Of a stretch of 64,000 nt of DNA, positions 35,699 through 45,335 are shown one piece after another (position 1 is the first letter of the stretch; the number at the start of each line of letters is the position of its first letter). Source of the DNA: CBDCGJ01 sp965216645 (lineage in GTDB: Bacteria; Pseudomonadota; Alphaproteobacteria; GCA-2731375); NCBI GenBank assembly GCA_965216645.1, contig CBDCGJ010000043.1, forward strand, positions 1 to 64,000. Direction: 5' to 3'. The notes under the pieces are model-generated. The model did no database searches. It had not been told where the DNA came from and saw only the letters and a program-made list of their open reading frames with translations. A program made the position numbers and the translations under genes.

Positions 35699-37665
35699 CT
35701 CGCCGGTCGGGGCGTCGAAAAACATCGGCGCAGGAAGCTGCCGGTCCGGGCCATCGAGTCGGCGAGATTGCTGAAATTATTCAAGCCGTGACCTTCGTTC
35801 TGATAGATGCGCAGATGATGGGGGATACCCCGGGCCGCCAACTTGTCGGCCAACGCGACGGCCTGACCAATGCCGACACGCCGGTCTTTCGCGCCCGCCA
35901 TCAATAGCACCGGTATATCGATCTTTTCGACCCGGTGTATCGGGGATATGTCGTTCTTCAGCGCCGTCAACAGTTCCGGGCCGCCACCAAGGGCCTTCCG
36001 CCATTGTGCCGCATTGGCGGGATGGCCGAAGGCAAATTCGGCGAACTTGATCGAGTCGGTGACACCGCCGATCGATACGACGCAGCCGAAAGGATGCGCT
36101 GGCTTGGTCACAGCCAATAGGGCCGACCAGCCACCAAAACTATCGCCCATCACCGCCACCCGGTTGGGGTCGATGGGAAGGGTTTTATTGGCCCAATCCA
36201 CGGCATCGAGGATGTCGTTCTGGATGCCCGTGAATAGCTGCCCGTAGGATCGTCTTAATGCCGCTTTGCCTTGTCCAGTTGATCCGCGATAATTCAGGCG
36301 TACGACCGCATATCCTTGGCTCGCCAGATAGCGGGCGTAAGGGAACCACTTTCCGGCCGGGTAGTAACGGCTCCAGGGCCCACCGTGCAGCATCAACACA
36401 AGTGGTTTCGCTTCGGCCGGTTTGCTTGTCGGCAAAGTTACGTAGGCCGGTAATTGTAAGCCATCCCGGGTTGGCACGTTATGAGCTTCGGTCTCCGAAA
36501 ACGGCGCAGGCGGTTTTTCCCGGGACGTCGGGGTCAAGCTGCGCCAGGAATAGAGGTCTCCCGAGAAATCGACGAGAAGGTATTGGCCCCAGCCGCTGGC
36601 GCTATTGCGCCGTACCGCAACCCGGTCGCCCGCATGGTTGCGCGACGCAAAGGTGAGATTGTAAGGCTCCGCCGTTCTATCGTCGACATCGAAGCGACCG
36701 CTTGCGTCGGCGCGCACAATCAACTGCCGGCTATTGATCTGCACCGTCGCGAATGGCTGATCGTAGCGATGCAGGACGACGGCTTGCTCCATGTCCCAGT
36801 CCGCGTGGCCGGTATCACCAATGTTGGCCGGGGTTTCCTCGCCGGTCAGCAGGTCCAATTTGACCAACACCGTTTTATCGCGGTTCCGGTTGCTGAGCGC
36901 CCATACATTCGCGCCGTCTACGGGAAGGGTTAGCGGCTTCAGGCTCTCATCGCTGGCCAGGGTGGCGAAATGCTTAAACAGGCCGTTGGGACGACGGTAA
37001 TGCCATTCGAACAGACCGTCTTCCGTGGCCCGCCGCCGCCAAACGACCTGATAATTGGCGTCGAAGCCGAACTCGTCGCCCTTGCGGACATTCGGTACCG
37101 CCAGCTCGCATTTGACCGGCGGTACGACGCCGCACCAGAAAAAGGAGAACCGCTTTTCGTTCTTTCTGCGCTGTCCCAGGACCAGAAGTCGCTTGTGCAA
37201 ATCGTCCGGCCATTTCATCACGCGCCAACGGAAGAATCCGCTCGGCGTGATATCGATAGTCGGCAGGTCCAGTTTTCCGCTGACGGCCCAAACCCGTTCG
37301 GGCAGGGCAATCCGCAGGAGTTTCGACTCGGTGAGGGCTAATAGGGAGCGACTATCTTCGGCCCAGGAAAGGTATTTCAGTCCGGCCAGTTCGATATCGC
37401 GGCCGTCCACACCCTCCCAGCCATAGACTCGATAGCCGGTCTCGCCGCCGAGGTCCTGACGCACCAAATAGGCGTCGCCGGCCGGCGAGACTTGCAGATT
37501 GTTGAAAATGGCCGTCGGTAAATAAAGGTCGCGGGGGCGGACCGGTGCGTTCTCCGTGTCGACCTCCAAAGACATGCGTGCCCGCCCGCCCGTTTCGCAG
37601 CCCGCGATCAGCAGGCTCAACCCGGTCAGCACCAGAATCCACGGCTTCAGTAGTTGACCGGCCAT
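35695..37665 (-). CDS. Prolyl oligopeptidase-family (S9) peptidase, predicted lipoprotein
   Basis: The 656-aa protein starts MAGQLLKPWILVLTGLSLLIAGCETGG, a lipoprotein signal with lipobox IAGC. The earlier in-frame ATG at 37707 adds 14 residues in front and is less likely. A beta-propeller-like region spans about 30-390. The C-terminal alpha/beta-hydrolase has LMLHGGPWSRY, the nucleophile in GDSFGGWSA, Asp in GAKDRRVG and the catalytic His in NEGHGLNN. It probably cleaves short peptides in the periplasm or at the cell surface. Confidence 0.87.
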   Translation of the reverse strand: MAGQLLKPWILVLTGLSLLIAGCETGGRARMSLEVDTENAPVRPRDLYLPTAIFNNLQVSPAGDAYLVRQDLGGETGYRVYGWEGVDGRDIELAGLKYLSWAEDSRSLLALTESKLLRIALPERVWAVSGKLDLPTIDITPSGFFRWRVMKWPDDLHKRLLVLGQRRKNEKRFSFFWCGVVPPVKCELAVPNVRKGDEFGFDANYQVVWRRRATEDGLFEWHYRRPNGLFKHFATLASDESLKPLTLPVDGANVWALSNRNRDKTVLVKLDLLTGEETPANIGDTGHADWDMEQAVVLHRYDQPFATVQINSRQLIVRADASGRFDVDDRTAEPYNLTFASRNHAGDRVAVRRNSASGWGQYLLVDFSGDLYSWRSLTPTSREKPPAPFSETEAHNVPTRDGLQLPAYVTLPTSKPAEAKPLVLMLHGGPWSRYYPAGKWFPYARYLASQGYAVVRLNYRGSTGQGKAALRRSYGQLFTGIQNDILDAVDWANKTLPIDPNRVAVMGDSFGGWSALLAVTKPAHPFGCVVSIGGVTDSIKFAEFAFGHPANAAQWRKALGGGPELLTALKNDISPIHRVEKIDIPVLLMAGAKDRRVGIGQAVALADKLAARGIPHHLRIYQNEGHGLNNFSNLADSMARTGSFLRRCFSTPRPAS

Positions 37666-37722
37666 GACCTTCTTCACATCGTTGTAAAGCGGTTTTGAGC
37701 ATAGCAAGACGGCTCTAAGCTG

Positions 37723-39132
37723 TCAGCTTGCCTGTCCGGTTGACGCGACGCGCCAATAATTGACTTTCCGTGTGGCGAACATCAACGCGGAGAGCGTGGC
37801 AAACAAGGTTAGCGCACCTGTCAACAACGCCCAATCCTCCATGCTAAGAACAAAATATAGGAAGCCGTACAAACCGGTCAGCAAGGCGCCGGATATCGCG
37901 GCTAGCCGATGTCTCGTGAGTACGGATAGGCCATAAAGGGTCGATTGTAGAACGACCGCACTCGCACTGATCACATAAGCAGGTGTGAAACCGACCTTTT
38001 CTGCCAGTGACAACAGCAGCAAATAGAATAAGCAAAGCGACAATCCCAGCATGACATATTGAATTGGATGAATGCGCACGGCTGAAAGCACCTCGAACAG
38101 GAAATACACGGCGAAGGTCAAGATCAGTACCAGGTTGGCGTATTTTGTGACCCGATCGGTCATGGTGTAAGCATCGCCAGGTCGAACCAGTTTTACGCCG
38201 AGCATGCCGCCCCGCAATTCCGCACCGGATGGCGCGTGTTTTTGCAAGCCATCCCAATAAGGCCCAAATTGTTGATTCAGCCGGTTGAGCCGCCACTGGC
38301 TATTGAAGCCACCGGCCTTAACCTGGCGTTCGTCCGGCAAAATGTGGCCAGCGAAACTTGGCGACGACCAGTCGCCATCAATCGCGATGTCCGACTTCTG
38401 CGCCATCGGTACGTAGCCGAACAAACGATGTCCTTTCAAACCACCGCGCATCCGCAAGGACAGAGATTTGTTTTCCGCGCCGACAACATCCGAGAACACG
38501 TCGGACAGATCGAATTCGACAACGCGCATTCCGCCGTCATGCCAGCTTATGGTCTGCCCAATTGGCGGAGCTACCGTTCCTTCGTCAGTTGTTACCTCCA
38601 AACGAACGTCCAGTCCGCGAGGCTCGCTGATCGCCAAACGTAGACTGGCTCTCGACCAAATCGGAATCCGGCCTCGCAGCATCTCAACGGTCAACCGGTA
38701 GGTCGCGGTCAAGTCGAACTTCATATCGTAGAGCACGGTTTCAAAGGGTCCGCGAGATCGCAATTGATGGTCTAGTTTGGCTTTCAAGCCACTGACCCAC
38801 GGCAAGACGACCAGATCGCGGATGGTATCTGAAGTTTTTTGCTCTGTTGTCGCCACGCTGCGGTACGGAATGACGAGCATAGGGCCGGCAATGATTTGGT
38901 CGCCGCTCCAGCTATTTGCGATGTCCTGCTGTACGGTCAAGTGGCGTTTTTGTCTTTCTCCAATCAGGTCGGAAATGAGGTGAATTGGGATCTGCAACAG
39001 TAACAATAAGACGGCGATAACAAGCGCTTTGCCGGTAGCTGATTCGTAGATCTGGCTTGCCACATCCTTCAATGAAGGTCGGCCCGATGCGTGCGGTTTT
39101 TCCACGCTGTCGTTGACTTCCGCTTCGTTCAT
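37723..39132 (-). CDS. creD: CreD family inner membrane protein
   Basis: The 469-aa membrane protein has one hydrophobic helix near the N-terminus (about 35-55), a large periplasmic domain with GPMLVIPYR and SRGPFETVLYDMKF, and about five to six helices in the C-terminal third. This is the CreD layout. The ATG at 39132 is chosen because GGAGGGG lies 9 nt ahead; TTG at 39150 overlaps that site. CreD in enterobacteria belongs to the CreBC two-component regulon, but no creB or creC is adjacent here. Its biochemical function is unknown. Confidence 0.85.
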   Translation of the reverse strand: MNEAEVNDSVEKPHASGRPSLKDVASQIYESATGKALVIAVLLLLLQIPIHLISDLIGERQKRHLTVQQDIANSWSGDQIIAGPMLVIPYRSVATTEQKTSDTIRDLVVLPWVSGLKAKLDHQLRSRGPFETVLYDMKFDLTATYRLTVEMLRGRIPIWSRASLRLAISEPRGLDVRLEVTTDEGTVAPPIGQTISWHDGGMRVVEFDLSDVFSDVVGAENKSLSLRMRGGLKGHRLFGYVPMAQKSDIAIDGDWSSPSFAGHILPDERQVKAGGFNSQWRLNRLNQQFGPYWDGLQKHAPSGAELRGGMLGVKLVRPGDAYTMTDRVTKYANLVLILTFAVYFLFEVLSAVRIHPIQYVMLGLSLCLFYLLLLSLAEKVGFTPAYVISASAVVLQSTLYGLSVLTRHRLAAISGALLTGLYGFLYFVLSMEDWALLTGALTLFATLSALMFATRKVNYWRVASTGQAS

Positions 39133-39423
39133 AAGCCCATACCCCTCCAATTTTCGTCTGCCGGCAGTGTGTATGTCGTTGTTGGCCGAGCTGTGACGGG
39201 GGGATGGCTGTTCCGTGATTAATCATGGCGAAAAAGCGAAAGAGGATGATCCAGATTCCAGGCGCGAAGTATAGCGAGGATGCAGACAGAATTAAGCAGA
39301 TCGTGGAACGAGAACGCGTTAGCTACCGATTTTGCAAACATGTTTTCGCTTTTGAATAGCCTTCCGTCGAAACTGTACTTGCGCTTGGCATAAGAACGCG
39401 GGAAGAGGTTATGAATATGTGCT

Positions 39424-40080
39424 TTACAGTTTCACTACGGATTCCTGGGCCGGCGAGAACTCACCGCTTTCAGGGTCCATCACCCATAGCTCACCGTCGC
39501 CGATATCGAACCAGGCGCCATGCAGCGACAGCCGCTGCTTATCCTCGAGGATTTTCACGCAAGGAAACGTACGCAAATTGGCGATGGAATGACGGATCGA
39601 CACGCGCTCCAACGCCGTCTGTTGCTCCGCCGCCGTTAGCCAGCCGCCGGTGGCGATCGCTTCGGCCGCTGGTGACAACAGGTCCATCCATTTGCCGATG
39701 AAGTCGCCGGGCGAGAGCGGCTCCGCGTCCGGCGTCAGTGCCGCCGCTATGCCGCCGCAACGTCCATGGCCTAAGACGACGATATGGCGAACTTTCAGGC
39801 TTTGCACCGCGAATTCCAGCGCCGCCGAGGTCGAATGATAGGCGCCGTCCGGGGCATAGGGCGGCACTAGGTTGGCGACGTTGCGGGTGACGAAAATCTC
39901 GCCTGGGGCCGAATCGAAAATGGTCTCCGGCGCGGCCCTGGAATCGCAACAAGCGATAACCATGGTCTCGGGCGTTTGCCCTTGATCGGCAAGCGCCCGG
40001 TAGCGCTGTTGCTCGCTGGCGAAGCGGCCGTCTTTGAAAGATCGGTAGCCATTCAAAAGCTGGTCGGGAAAGTCGCTCAT
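39424..40080 (-). CDS. Beta-class carbonic anhydrase
   Basis: The 218-aa enzyme interconverts CO2 and bicarbonate. The zinc site shows as Cys44 with Asp46 and Arg48 in ACCDSR, and His105/Cys108 in GHGRCGG. FVTRNVANLVPP is the usual central segment. ATG at 40080 is chosen because AAGGAGA lies 11 nt ahead, whereas ATG at 40089 would have only 2 nt. It is divergent from the acyl-CoA dehydrogenase gene. Confidence 0.92.
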   Translation of the reverse strand: MSDFPDQLLNGYRSFKDGRFASEQQRYRALADQGQTPETMVIACCDSRAAPETIFDSAPGEIFVTRNVANLVPPYAPDGAYHSTSAALEFAVQSLKVRHIVVLGHGRCGGIAAALTPDAEPLSPGDFIGKWMDLLSPAAEAIATGGWLTAAEQQTALERVSIRHSIANLRTFPCVKILEDKQRLSLHGAWFDIGDGELWVMDPESGEFSPAQESVVKL

Positions 40081-40198
40081 CGAAGCCATTGTCTCCTTGC
40101 TTGGACGGTTCGGTTTAGCCCCGTCGTAGTCCGTTTGACAAGCATCTACTTGTTCAGAATGGGTCAGCTGGTATTAGTGGTGGGAATGAGGTGACCCT

Positions 40199-41398
40199 AT
40201 GGACATAACACTTTCGCCGTTGGATGAGGCGTTTCGGGACGAAGTCCGCGCGTTTCTCGATGATGCATTGACCGACGAATTGCGGGATGCCGCCCGCAAA
40301 CGGACCAGCCTGTGGCAGGATATCGACAGCGCCATGGCGTGGCAGCGGATCCTGCACGCCAAGGGTTGGGCGGCACCGGATTGGCCAGTGGAATATGGCG
40401 GTACCGGCTGGTCCTTGGTGCAACGCTACATTTTCGCGCAAGAATGCGTGCGGGCGGACGCACCTTCCTTGATCCCGATGAGCTTAAAGATGTGCGGGCC
40501 GATGCTGATCGGCTACGGCAACGCGGCGCAGAAGGCCCATTGGCTGCCGCGGATTCTGTCGGGCGAGGACATCTGGTGCCAGGGATATTCGGAACCGGGC
40601 GCCGGCTCCGATTTGGCCTCTCTGTCGACCCAGGCCGTTGGCGATGGCGACGACTATGTCGTCAACGGCAGCAAGATTTGGACGAGCTATGCCCAATACG
40701 CCAACATGATGTTCGCATTGGTGCGAACGGCGAGCGACGGCAAGAAACAGGAAGGAATTACCTTCTTAATGATCGATATGTCGTCGCCTGGCGTCAGCGT
40801 AGAGCCGATTATCAACATCACCGGCGCGCACGAACTTAATCAGGTGTTTTTCGACGATGTCCGGGTGCCGAAGGCGAACCGGGTCGGCGAGGAGAATGAC
40901 GGCTGGTCCGTCGCCAAATATCTGCTGGAGTTCGAACGATTTTCCATGGGCTCGGTGGAAGTCAACCGGGTGCTGGGTCGGATCGCCGATCTGGCGGCCA
41001 AAACCGGTGTGGATGGCCAGCGATTGGATGGCGACGAGAAGTTTCGGCGACGCATGGCCGCGCTGAAAGTGGCCAGCAAAACGTTGGAGGTCTCCGAACA
41101 ACGGGTGCTTGCCAATCTCAGCGCCGGCAACCGCCCGGGCGCGGTGTCTTCGGTGCTGAAAGCGCAGTATGCGGAGATCGCTCAGGACGCCGATTTGTTC
41201 GGGATCGAGACGGCGGCCTACTATGCGGCGCCTAGTCAACCGGAGGCACTGGAACTCGGGCGAAACCGACCGCCCGTCGGACCGGAGGAGGCGGTGACGC
41301 TGATGCCGAGCTATCTCTCCAATCGCATGAAAACCATTGCCGGCGGGTCCTCGGAGATCCAGCGCAACATCGTCGCCAAGGCCATGCTGGGGCTCTAG
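40199..41398 (+). CDS. Acyl-CoA dehydrogenase
   Basis: The 399-aa flavoenzyme has the FAD-binding segment WCQGYSEPGAGSDLASLST (about 124-142), KIWTSYAQYANMMFALVRT and the C-terminal IAGGSSEIQRNIVAKAMLGL. The usual catalytic Glu of short-chain ACADs is not obvious; this sequence resembles the large, poorly defined family-6/FadE-like group. It would oxidise an acyl-CoA to a 2-enoyl-CoA. It is convergent with the MFS gene, with a 4-bp overlap. Confidence 0.9.
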   Translation: MDITLSPLDEAFRDEVRAFLDDALTDELRDAARKRTSLWQDIDSAMAWQRILHAKGWAAPDWPVEYGGTGWSLVQRYIFAQECVRADAPSLIPMSLKMCGPMLIGYGNAAQKAHWLPRILSGEDIWCQGYSEPGAGSDLASLSTQAVGDGDDYVVNGSKIWTSYAQYANMMFALVRTASDGKKQEGITFLMIDMSSPGVSVEPIINITGAHELNQVFFDDVRVPKANRVGEENDGWSVAKYLLEFERFSMGSVEVNRVLGRIADLAAKTGVDGQRLDGDEKFRRRMAALKVASKTLEVSEQRVLANLSAGNRPGAVSSVLKAQYAEIAQDADLFGIETAAYYAAPSQPEALELGRNRPPVGPEEAVTLMPSYLSNRMKTIAGGSSEIQRNIVAKAMLGL

Positions 41399-42576
41399 TC
41401 TCCGGACCACACGAACGCGGCGGCTATGGTCGCGGCGAGCGTGAGGACGGCGAGCCAGAAGAATGCCGGCGTGAGATCCGACAGGCCACCGAGCCAACCG
41501 CTCAAGGGGTAGGTGATCAGCCAGCAGGCATGGGAGATGGTGAATTGGGCGGCGAAGAGAGCCGGCCGGTCGGCTTCTGCCGACGAGCGCACTAGCAGCC
41601 GACCTGTCGGGACACCGATCGCCGCGAAGCCAAGCCCGATCGCGGCCCAAATCAGGAGCGCGCCCGCGAATGTCGGTAAGAACAACCCCGCCAGCAAAGC
41701 TACGGTCATCAACACGCCGCCGGCGAGCATAACCGGCCGATCAGAGAAGTGGCGGAGAAGTCGCGGCATTGCCAGAGCCGCTATCATCGATCCCGCGCCG
41801 AACGCCGCCAACATCAGCGCCGTTTCCCGCTCGCCAAGTCCGAGATAAGCGCGGGCATAGACAACGGTGTTGACCAAGACCATGGCGCCGGCCGCGGCGG
41901 CGGCCATGGAAAGGGCCATCAGCCCGCGCAGTCTGGGAATCGCCAGATAGGTGCGGATGCCGTGGGTGGCGCGGCGCAAAAACGGCTCCTCGCGCGCCGC
42001 TAATTGCTGAGCGGGAATCCGGGTGCCGGCGATCAAGAAAGTGGAAACAACAAAGGCCAGAGCATTGAGGGCGAACAGGCCGTTGAAGCTGAACCACAAC
42101 AGCGCCGCGGCAGCCAGTGTCGGGCTCAGCAAATTCTCCAAGTCATAAGTCAGGCGGGTCAGCGACAATGCCTTGGTATATTCCTCCTCGTCCGGCAGCA
42201 AGTCGGGCACCGTCGCCTGGAAGGCCGGAACGAAAGCAGCGGTGCAGGCCTGCATCAGGAAGATCAAGGCGAATATCTGCCAGATCTCCGTCACCAAGAC
42301 GAGCGACGCCACCAAGGCAGCGCGTGCTAGGTTAAGAACGATGAGAAAACCGCGGCGATGAAGGCGTTCCGCGAGCGTACCGGCCAACGGAGCCAACCCC
42401 ACATAAGCAATCATTTTGATTGCCAATGCGGTACCCAAAACGCGACCGGCATCGCCGCCGGCAAGATCGTAGGCCAACAGGGCAAGCGCCACCGTGGTTA
42501 GGCCGGTTCCCAACAAGGCGATGAGTTGTGCGGCGAAGAGCCGCGCGTAATCAGGATTGGCGAGCGGACTTAGCAT
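41395..42576 (-). CDS. MFS transporter (enterobactin exporter EntS-like group)
   Basis: The 393-aa protein has about 12 hydrophobic segments. The N-terminus NPDYARLFAAQLIALLGTGLTTVALALLAYDL is typical of the EntS/DHA3 subfamily. It has an LAERLHRRG-type loop between TM2 and TM3 and FVPAFQATVPDLLPDEE in the central loop. The substrate is unknown. The 3' end overlaps the convergent acyl-CoA dehydrogenase. Confidence 0.82.
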   Translation of the reverse strand: MLSPLANPDYARLFAAQLIALLGTGLTTVALALLAYDLAGGDAGRVLGTALAIKMIAYVGLAPLAGTLAERLHRRGFLIVLNLARAALVASLVLVTEIWQIFALIFLMQACTAAFVPAFQATVPDLLPDEEEYTKALSLTRLTYDLENLLSPTLAAAALLWFSFNGLFALNALAFVVSTFLIAGTRIPAQQLAAREEPFLRRATHGIRTYLAIPRLRGLMALSMAAAAAGAMVLVNTVVYARAYLGLGERETALMLAAFGAGSMIAALAMPRLLRHFSDRPVMLAGGVLMTVALLAGLFLPTFAGALLIWAAIGLGFAAIGVPTGRLLVRSSAEADRPALFAAQFTISHACWLITYPLSGWLGGLSDLTPAFFWLAVLTLAATIAAAFVWSGD

Positions 42577-42902
42577 CGCCTCGACTTAATTTACGTATGA
42601 ACATGCGGCGATGCGGTTGAAGGCGTCTCCGACAATCCGGTATATCCCGGATATGCCGCCGCGGCGCCATTGCAGTCGATTATTGGAGTTGGTGCGATTA
42701 CCTGCTAACATTAAGCCGTTGATTAGTTAAACGTTTTCTAACCTGTTTATGTCAAATTACCTCCCGAAAAAATTTAGCATCATCAAATTGGCTCTTTCTC
42801 CTCACGCAATAAGCGCGCCACAGCATAGGCACACCAGCTTCAGGAATATAGCCGAAATGCCTTGTTTGCGGGATTGCGATTGGTTGTCGGGAAAGTATTG
42901 AA
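42577..42902. other. AT-rich intergenic region, no gene seen
   Basis: This 326-bp divergent gap between the MFS gene and the histidine kinase gene is AT-richer than its surroundings in the middle (about 42700-42790). I see no convincing ORF, RNA gene or strong hairpin. It presumably holds the promoters of both flanking genes. Confidence 0.5.
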
Positions 42903-44408
42903 GTGACATCGATGAAATCGTTAGGCCTGGAGCCGATGGATCGATCGGCGATATTGGACCAACAGGTCATCTATTGCCGAGCCGACAGTAACGGTCGGAT
43001 CACCGAAGCAAACGAAGCTTTCCGCTCGTGGACCGGGTACAACTCCAGCGAAATCACTGGTTTGGCGTTGCACGAGCTCTGCGACTGGGTACCGACGGAT
43101 CCGGCCGCTGAGGACATGTACGACGTGGTTCGCCGGGGCGAAACTTGGCGGGGACACGCGAAATTAGTCGACAAATCCGGCTGTAAATTCTGGGCGCAAA
43201 GCAAGCTAATGCCGGCTTTCGATTCGGAGGCGAAAGTCGGCGAAATAATCTGGATCGGACTGGACACTACCCGCGATAAGCGGGACGAGCAGGTCAGTCG
43301 ATTGGAGGACGCGATCTTTGTAAACATCGCGGAATCGGCCCGTGACGCAATTGTTACGGCGGATGAGAAGGGCCGGGTCGTCCATTGGAATCCAAGTTGC
43401 GAATCGCTTTTTGGATACTCCAATTCCGAGATCGTTGGCGAACCGCTTACGAAAATCATGCCGGCGCGATTTAAGGAAGCGCATGCTGCGGGTCTAAGCC
43501 GCGCCGTTGGGAGTACGGAGCTGGTCTTGGGTGGAGAGACCGTGGAAGTCGTTGGCCTTCGTAAAGATGGTAGCGAGGTGCCGATCGAACTGTCGATCTC
43601 TCGCTGGATCGTTCAGGACCGGGTTATGTTCACGGCAATTATTCGTGATGTCTCCCAACGCAAAGCGTTCGAGACGTCCTTGATGGACGCCCGCGCCGCG
43701 GCGGAGAAAGCCGACCGGGCGAAGTCCGAATTCCTGTCTTCCATGAGCCATGAGTTGCGCACGCCGTTGAACGCAATCCTCGGATTCGGACAATTGCTTG
43801 AGTTGCAAAATCACGAGATCAACTCGGAGTCATTGCGCCAAGCGCCGACACATGTCGTCACGGCCGGTCGTCAACTGCTTCGTATGATCGACAGCCTGCT
43901 GGATTTGACGAATGTGGAAGCCGGGCTTGTTGAGTTCGACAGCACAACCTTGGATCCAAATCGGCTGATTGAAGAAGTTGCGGCTGAAATCAAGGTTCTG
44001 GCGGACGCACGCGACATCGCCCTTTCTCAGGAGAAGCAGGCAAACGCCTTGATTGAGGCCGATCGGGAACGGCTCATCCAAGTCGTCGAGCAATTCCTTA
44101 CCAATGCGATCAAATTCAGCCATCCGAGCGGTGTTATCGAATTCGGCACCTACGAGCATTCGCCGAACCGGATAAGGCTTTACGTGCGCGACTACGGTCG
44201 GGGTATATCCGAGGAGCTGCACACCGAGATGTTTCAGATTTTCAATCGGGCGGACCATAGCACCAGTCACATCGCCGGGGCCGGCGTCGGCTTGTTTGTC
44301 GCGCGTAAACTGGTGGAAGCCATGGACGGCGAAATCGGCTTTCAAAGCCGCGAAGGCGAAGGCAGCACATTCTTCGCCGATTTTCCGATTGTGGACGCCG
44401 ACGCTTAG
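42903..44408 (+). CDS. PAS-domain hybrid-free sensor histidine kinase
   Basis: The 501-aa cytoplasmic kinase has two PAS domains: about 18-125 (ADSNGRITEANEAFRSWTGY) and about 140-255 (VHWNPSCESLFGYSNSEIVGEPL). A HisKA domain follows with the phospho-acceptor His283 in SSMSHELRTPLNAILGF, and a HATPase domain about 370-495 with NAIKFS, DYGRGIS and GAGVGLFVARK. No membrane segment is seen, so the sensor acts inside the cell. The start is GTG at 42903; an ATG at 42912 is an alternative. No response regulator gene is adjacent. Confidence 0.9.
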   Translation: MTSMKSLGLEPMDRSAILDQQVIYCRADSNGRITEANEAFRSWTGYNSSEITGLALHELCDWVPTDPAAEDMYDVVRRGETWRGHAKLVDKSGCKFWAQSKLMPAFDSEAKVGEIIWIGLDTTRDKRDEQVSRLEDAIFVNIAESARDAIVTADEKGRVVHWNPSCESLFGYSNSEIVGEPLTKIMPARFKEAHAAGLSRAVGSTELVLGGETVEVVGLRKDGSEVPIELSISRWIVQDRVMFTAIIRDVSQRKAFETSLMDARAAAEKADRAKSEFLSSMSHELRTPLNAILGFGQLLELQNHEINSESLRQAPTHVVTAGRQLLRMIDSLLDLTNVEAGLVEFDSTTLDPNRLIEEVAAEIKVLADARDIALSQEKQANALIEADRERLIQVVEQFLTNAIKFSHPSGVIEFGTYEHSPNRIRLYVRDYGRGISEELHTEMFQIFNRADHSTSHIAGAGVGLFVARKLVEAMDGEIGFQSREGEGSTFFADFPIVDADA

Positions 44409-44423
44409 TCGGATTGGTGGCGT

Positions 44424-45227
44424 TTACCCGGTACCCCTCGGTCGATAGATGGCGAGATGACGGATCCTGGCGACGCTGTCACCGCGCTCGCGCGCGATGA
44501 TCACATCCAGTTCGACGAATTTATGTCCTTTATGCTCGTATTCTTTCAGCACGCGTCCGCGCGTCGTGGTTCGTTCGCCGACCCGGACCAACCCATGATT
44601 CTGGATCTCGCTGGAAACATGCATCCAGGGGCTGATGAAAACGTTGCCGGACAGAACCCGATTGGCGAGACCTAAAATCATGCCGGGATGTACGATGCCG
44701 TCATCGGCGTAGAACTTGTGAGTTTCGCCGACTCCAGCCAAATAGTCTTTCGCCTCCATCTCGCCACAGGCCCAGTCATAGCTGCCGAGAACGGTTCCGG
44801 CTTTCAATGATTCGGGGCTGCCGATAGGACGGTTGTCACGTTCCGGCATTTGGACCCGGGGAATCTCGTCAATATCTGGGGCGACGGCGTCGCTCGATAG
44901 GCCGGCTTGGCCGCTCGTGCAGTCAAGGTCGGCCATCTTCGCGATAAGTTGGAGGCTTTCATCTTCCTGAACGATCCCTAAGCATCGGGTTTCCCGGCCG
45001 TCGTAGATTGGTTTGAAAAACCGGCAGCTGCCGTAGCCTCGTTCGAGCCAGGCGGGCCCATAATGCGCGACCGGCAGGTGGCTCATATAAGCGAAGACGT
45101 TAACGCCACCGACCAGCGCGCCCGAGAAGCCGTATTCCTTGGCGACATCGTCCGAATGGATACGATTTTCGCTTTCCGCGGAAAGATTTTGGGCGGTAAC
45201 CACATGTTCCAGCGCGGCTGCTGTCAT
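44424..45227 (-). CDS. MaoC-like (hot-dog fold) protein
   Basis: The 267-aa protein has N- and C-terminal segments resembling a tandem hot-dog fold: YGFSGALVGGVNVFAYMSHLPVAHYG (about 35-60) and IVHPGMILGLANRVLSGNVFISPWMHVSSEIQNHGLVRVGERTTTRGRVLKEYEHKGHKFVELDV near the end. The second half is the clearer match to MaoC-type dehydratases. The ATG at 45227 is preferred since GGAG is spaced 6 nt from it; the ATG at 45233 abuts the ribosome site. It is divergent from the ThDP enzyme gene with a 108-bp gap, so the two may be co-regulated. Confidence 0.6.
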   Translation of the reverse strand: MTAAALEHVVTAQNLSAESENRIHSDDVAKEYGFSGALVGGVNVFAYMSHLPVAHYGPAWLERGYGSCRFFKPIYDGRETRCLGIVQEDESLQLIAKMADLDCTSGQAGLSSDAVAPDIDEIPRVQMPERDNRPIGSPESLKAGTVLGSYDWACGEMEAKDYLAGVGETHKFYADDGIVHPGMILGLANRVLSGNVFISPWMHVSSEIQNHGLVRVGERTTTRGRVLKEYEHKGHKFVELDVIIARERGDSVARIRHLAIYRPRGTG

Positions 45228-45335
45228 TTTCATCTCCTTCGTTCTCTTTCGAAGATTAGGCGGCGGCGCGGGTGCAGGCAATATCGGCGATCCAAGGCTT
45301 GCTATATGCTGATGGCGGGACGAAGGAGATGCCAA

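Noticed and set aside
40135..40160. TTGACA box as promoter of the acyl-CoA dehydrogenase gene
   Set aside because: A perfect -35-like hexamer exists, but no -10 hexamer lies at 16-18 nt; the nearest AT-rich hexamer is 14 nt away.
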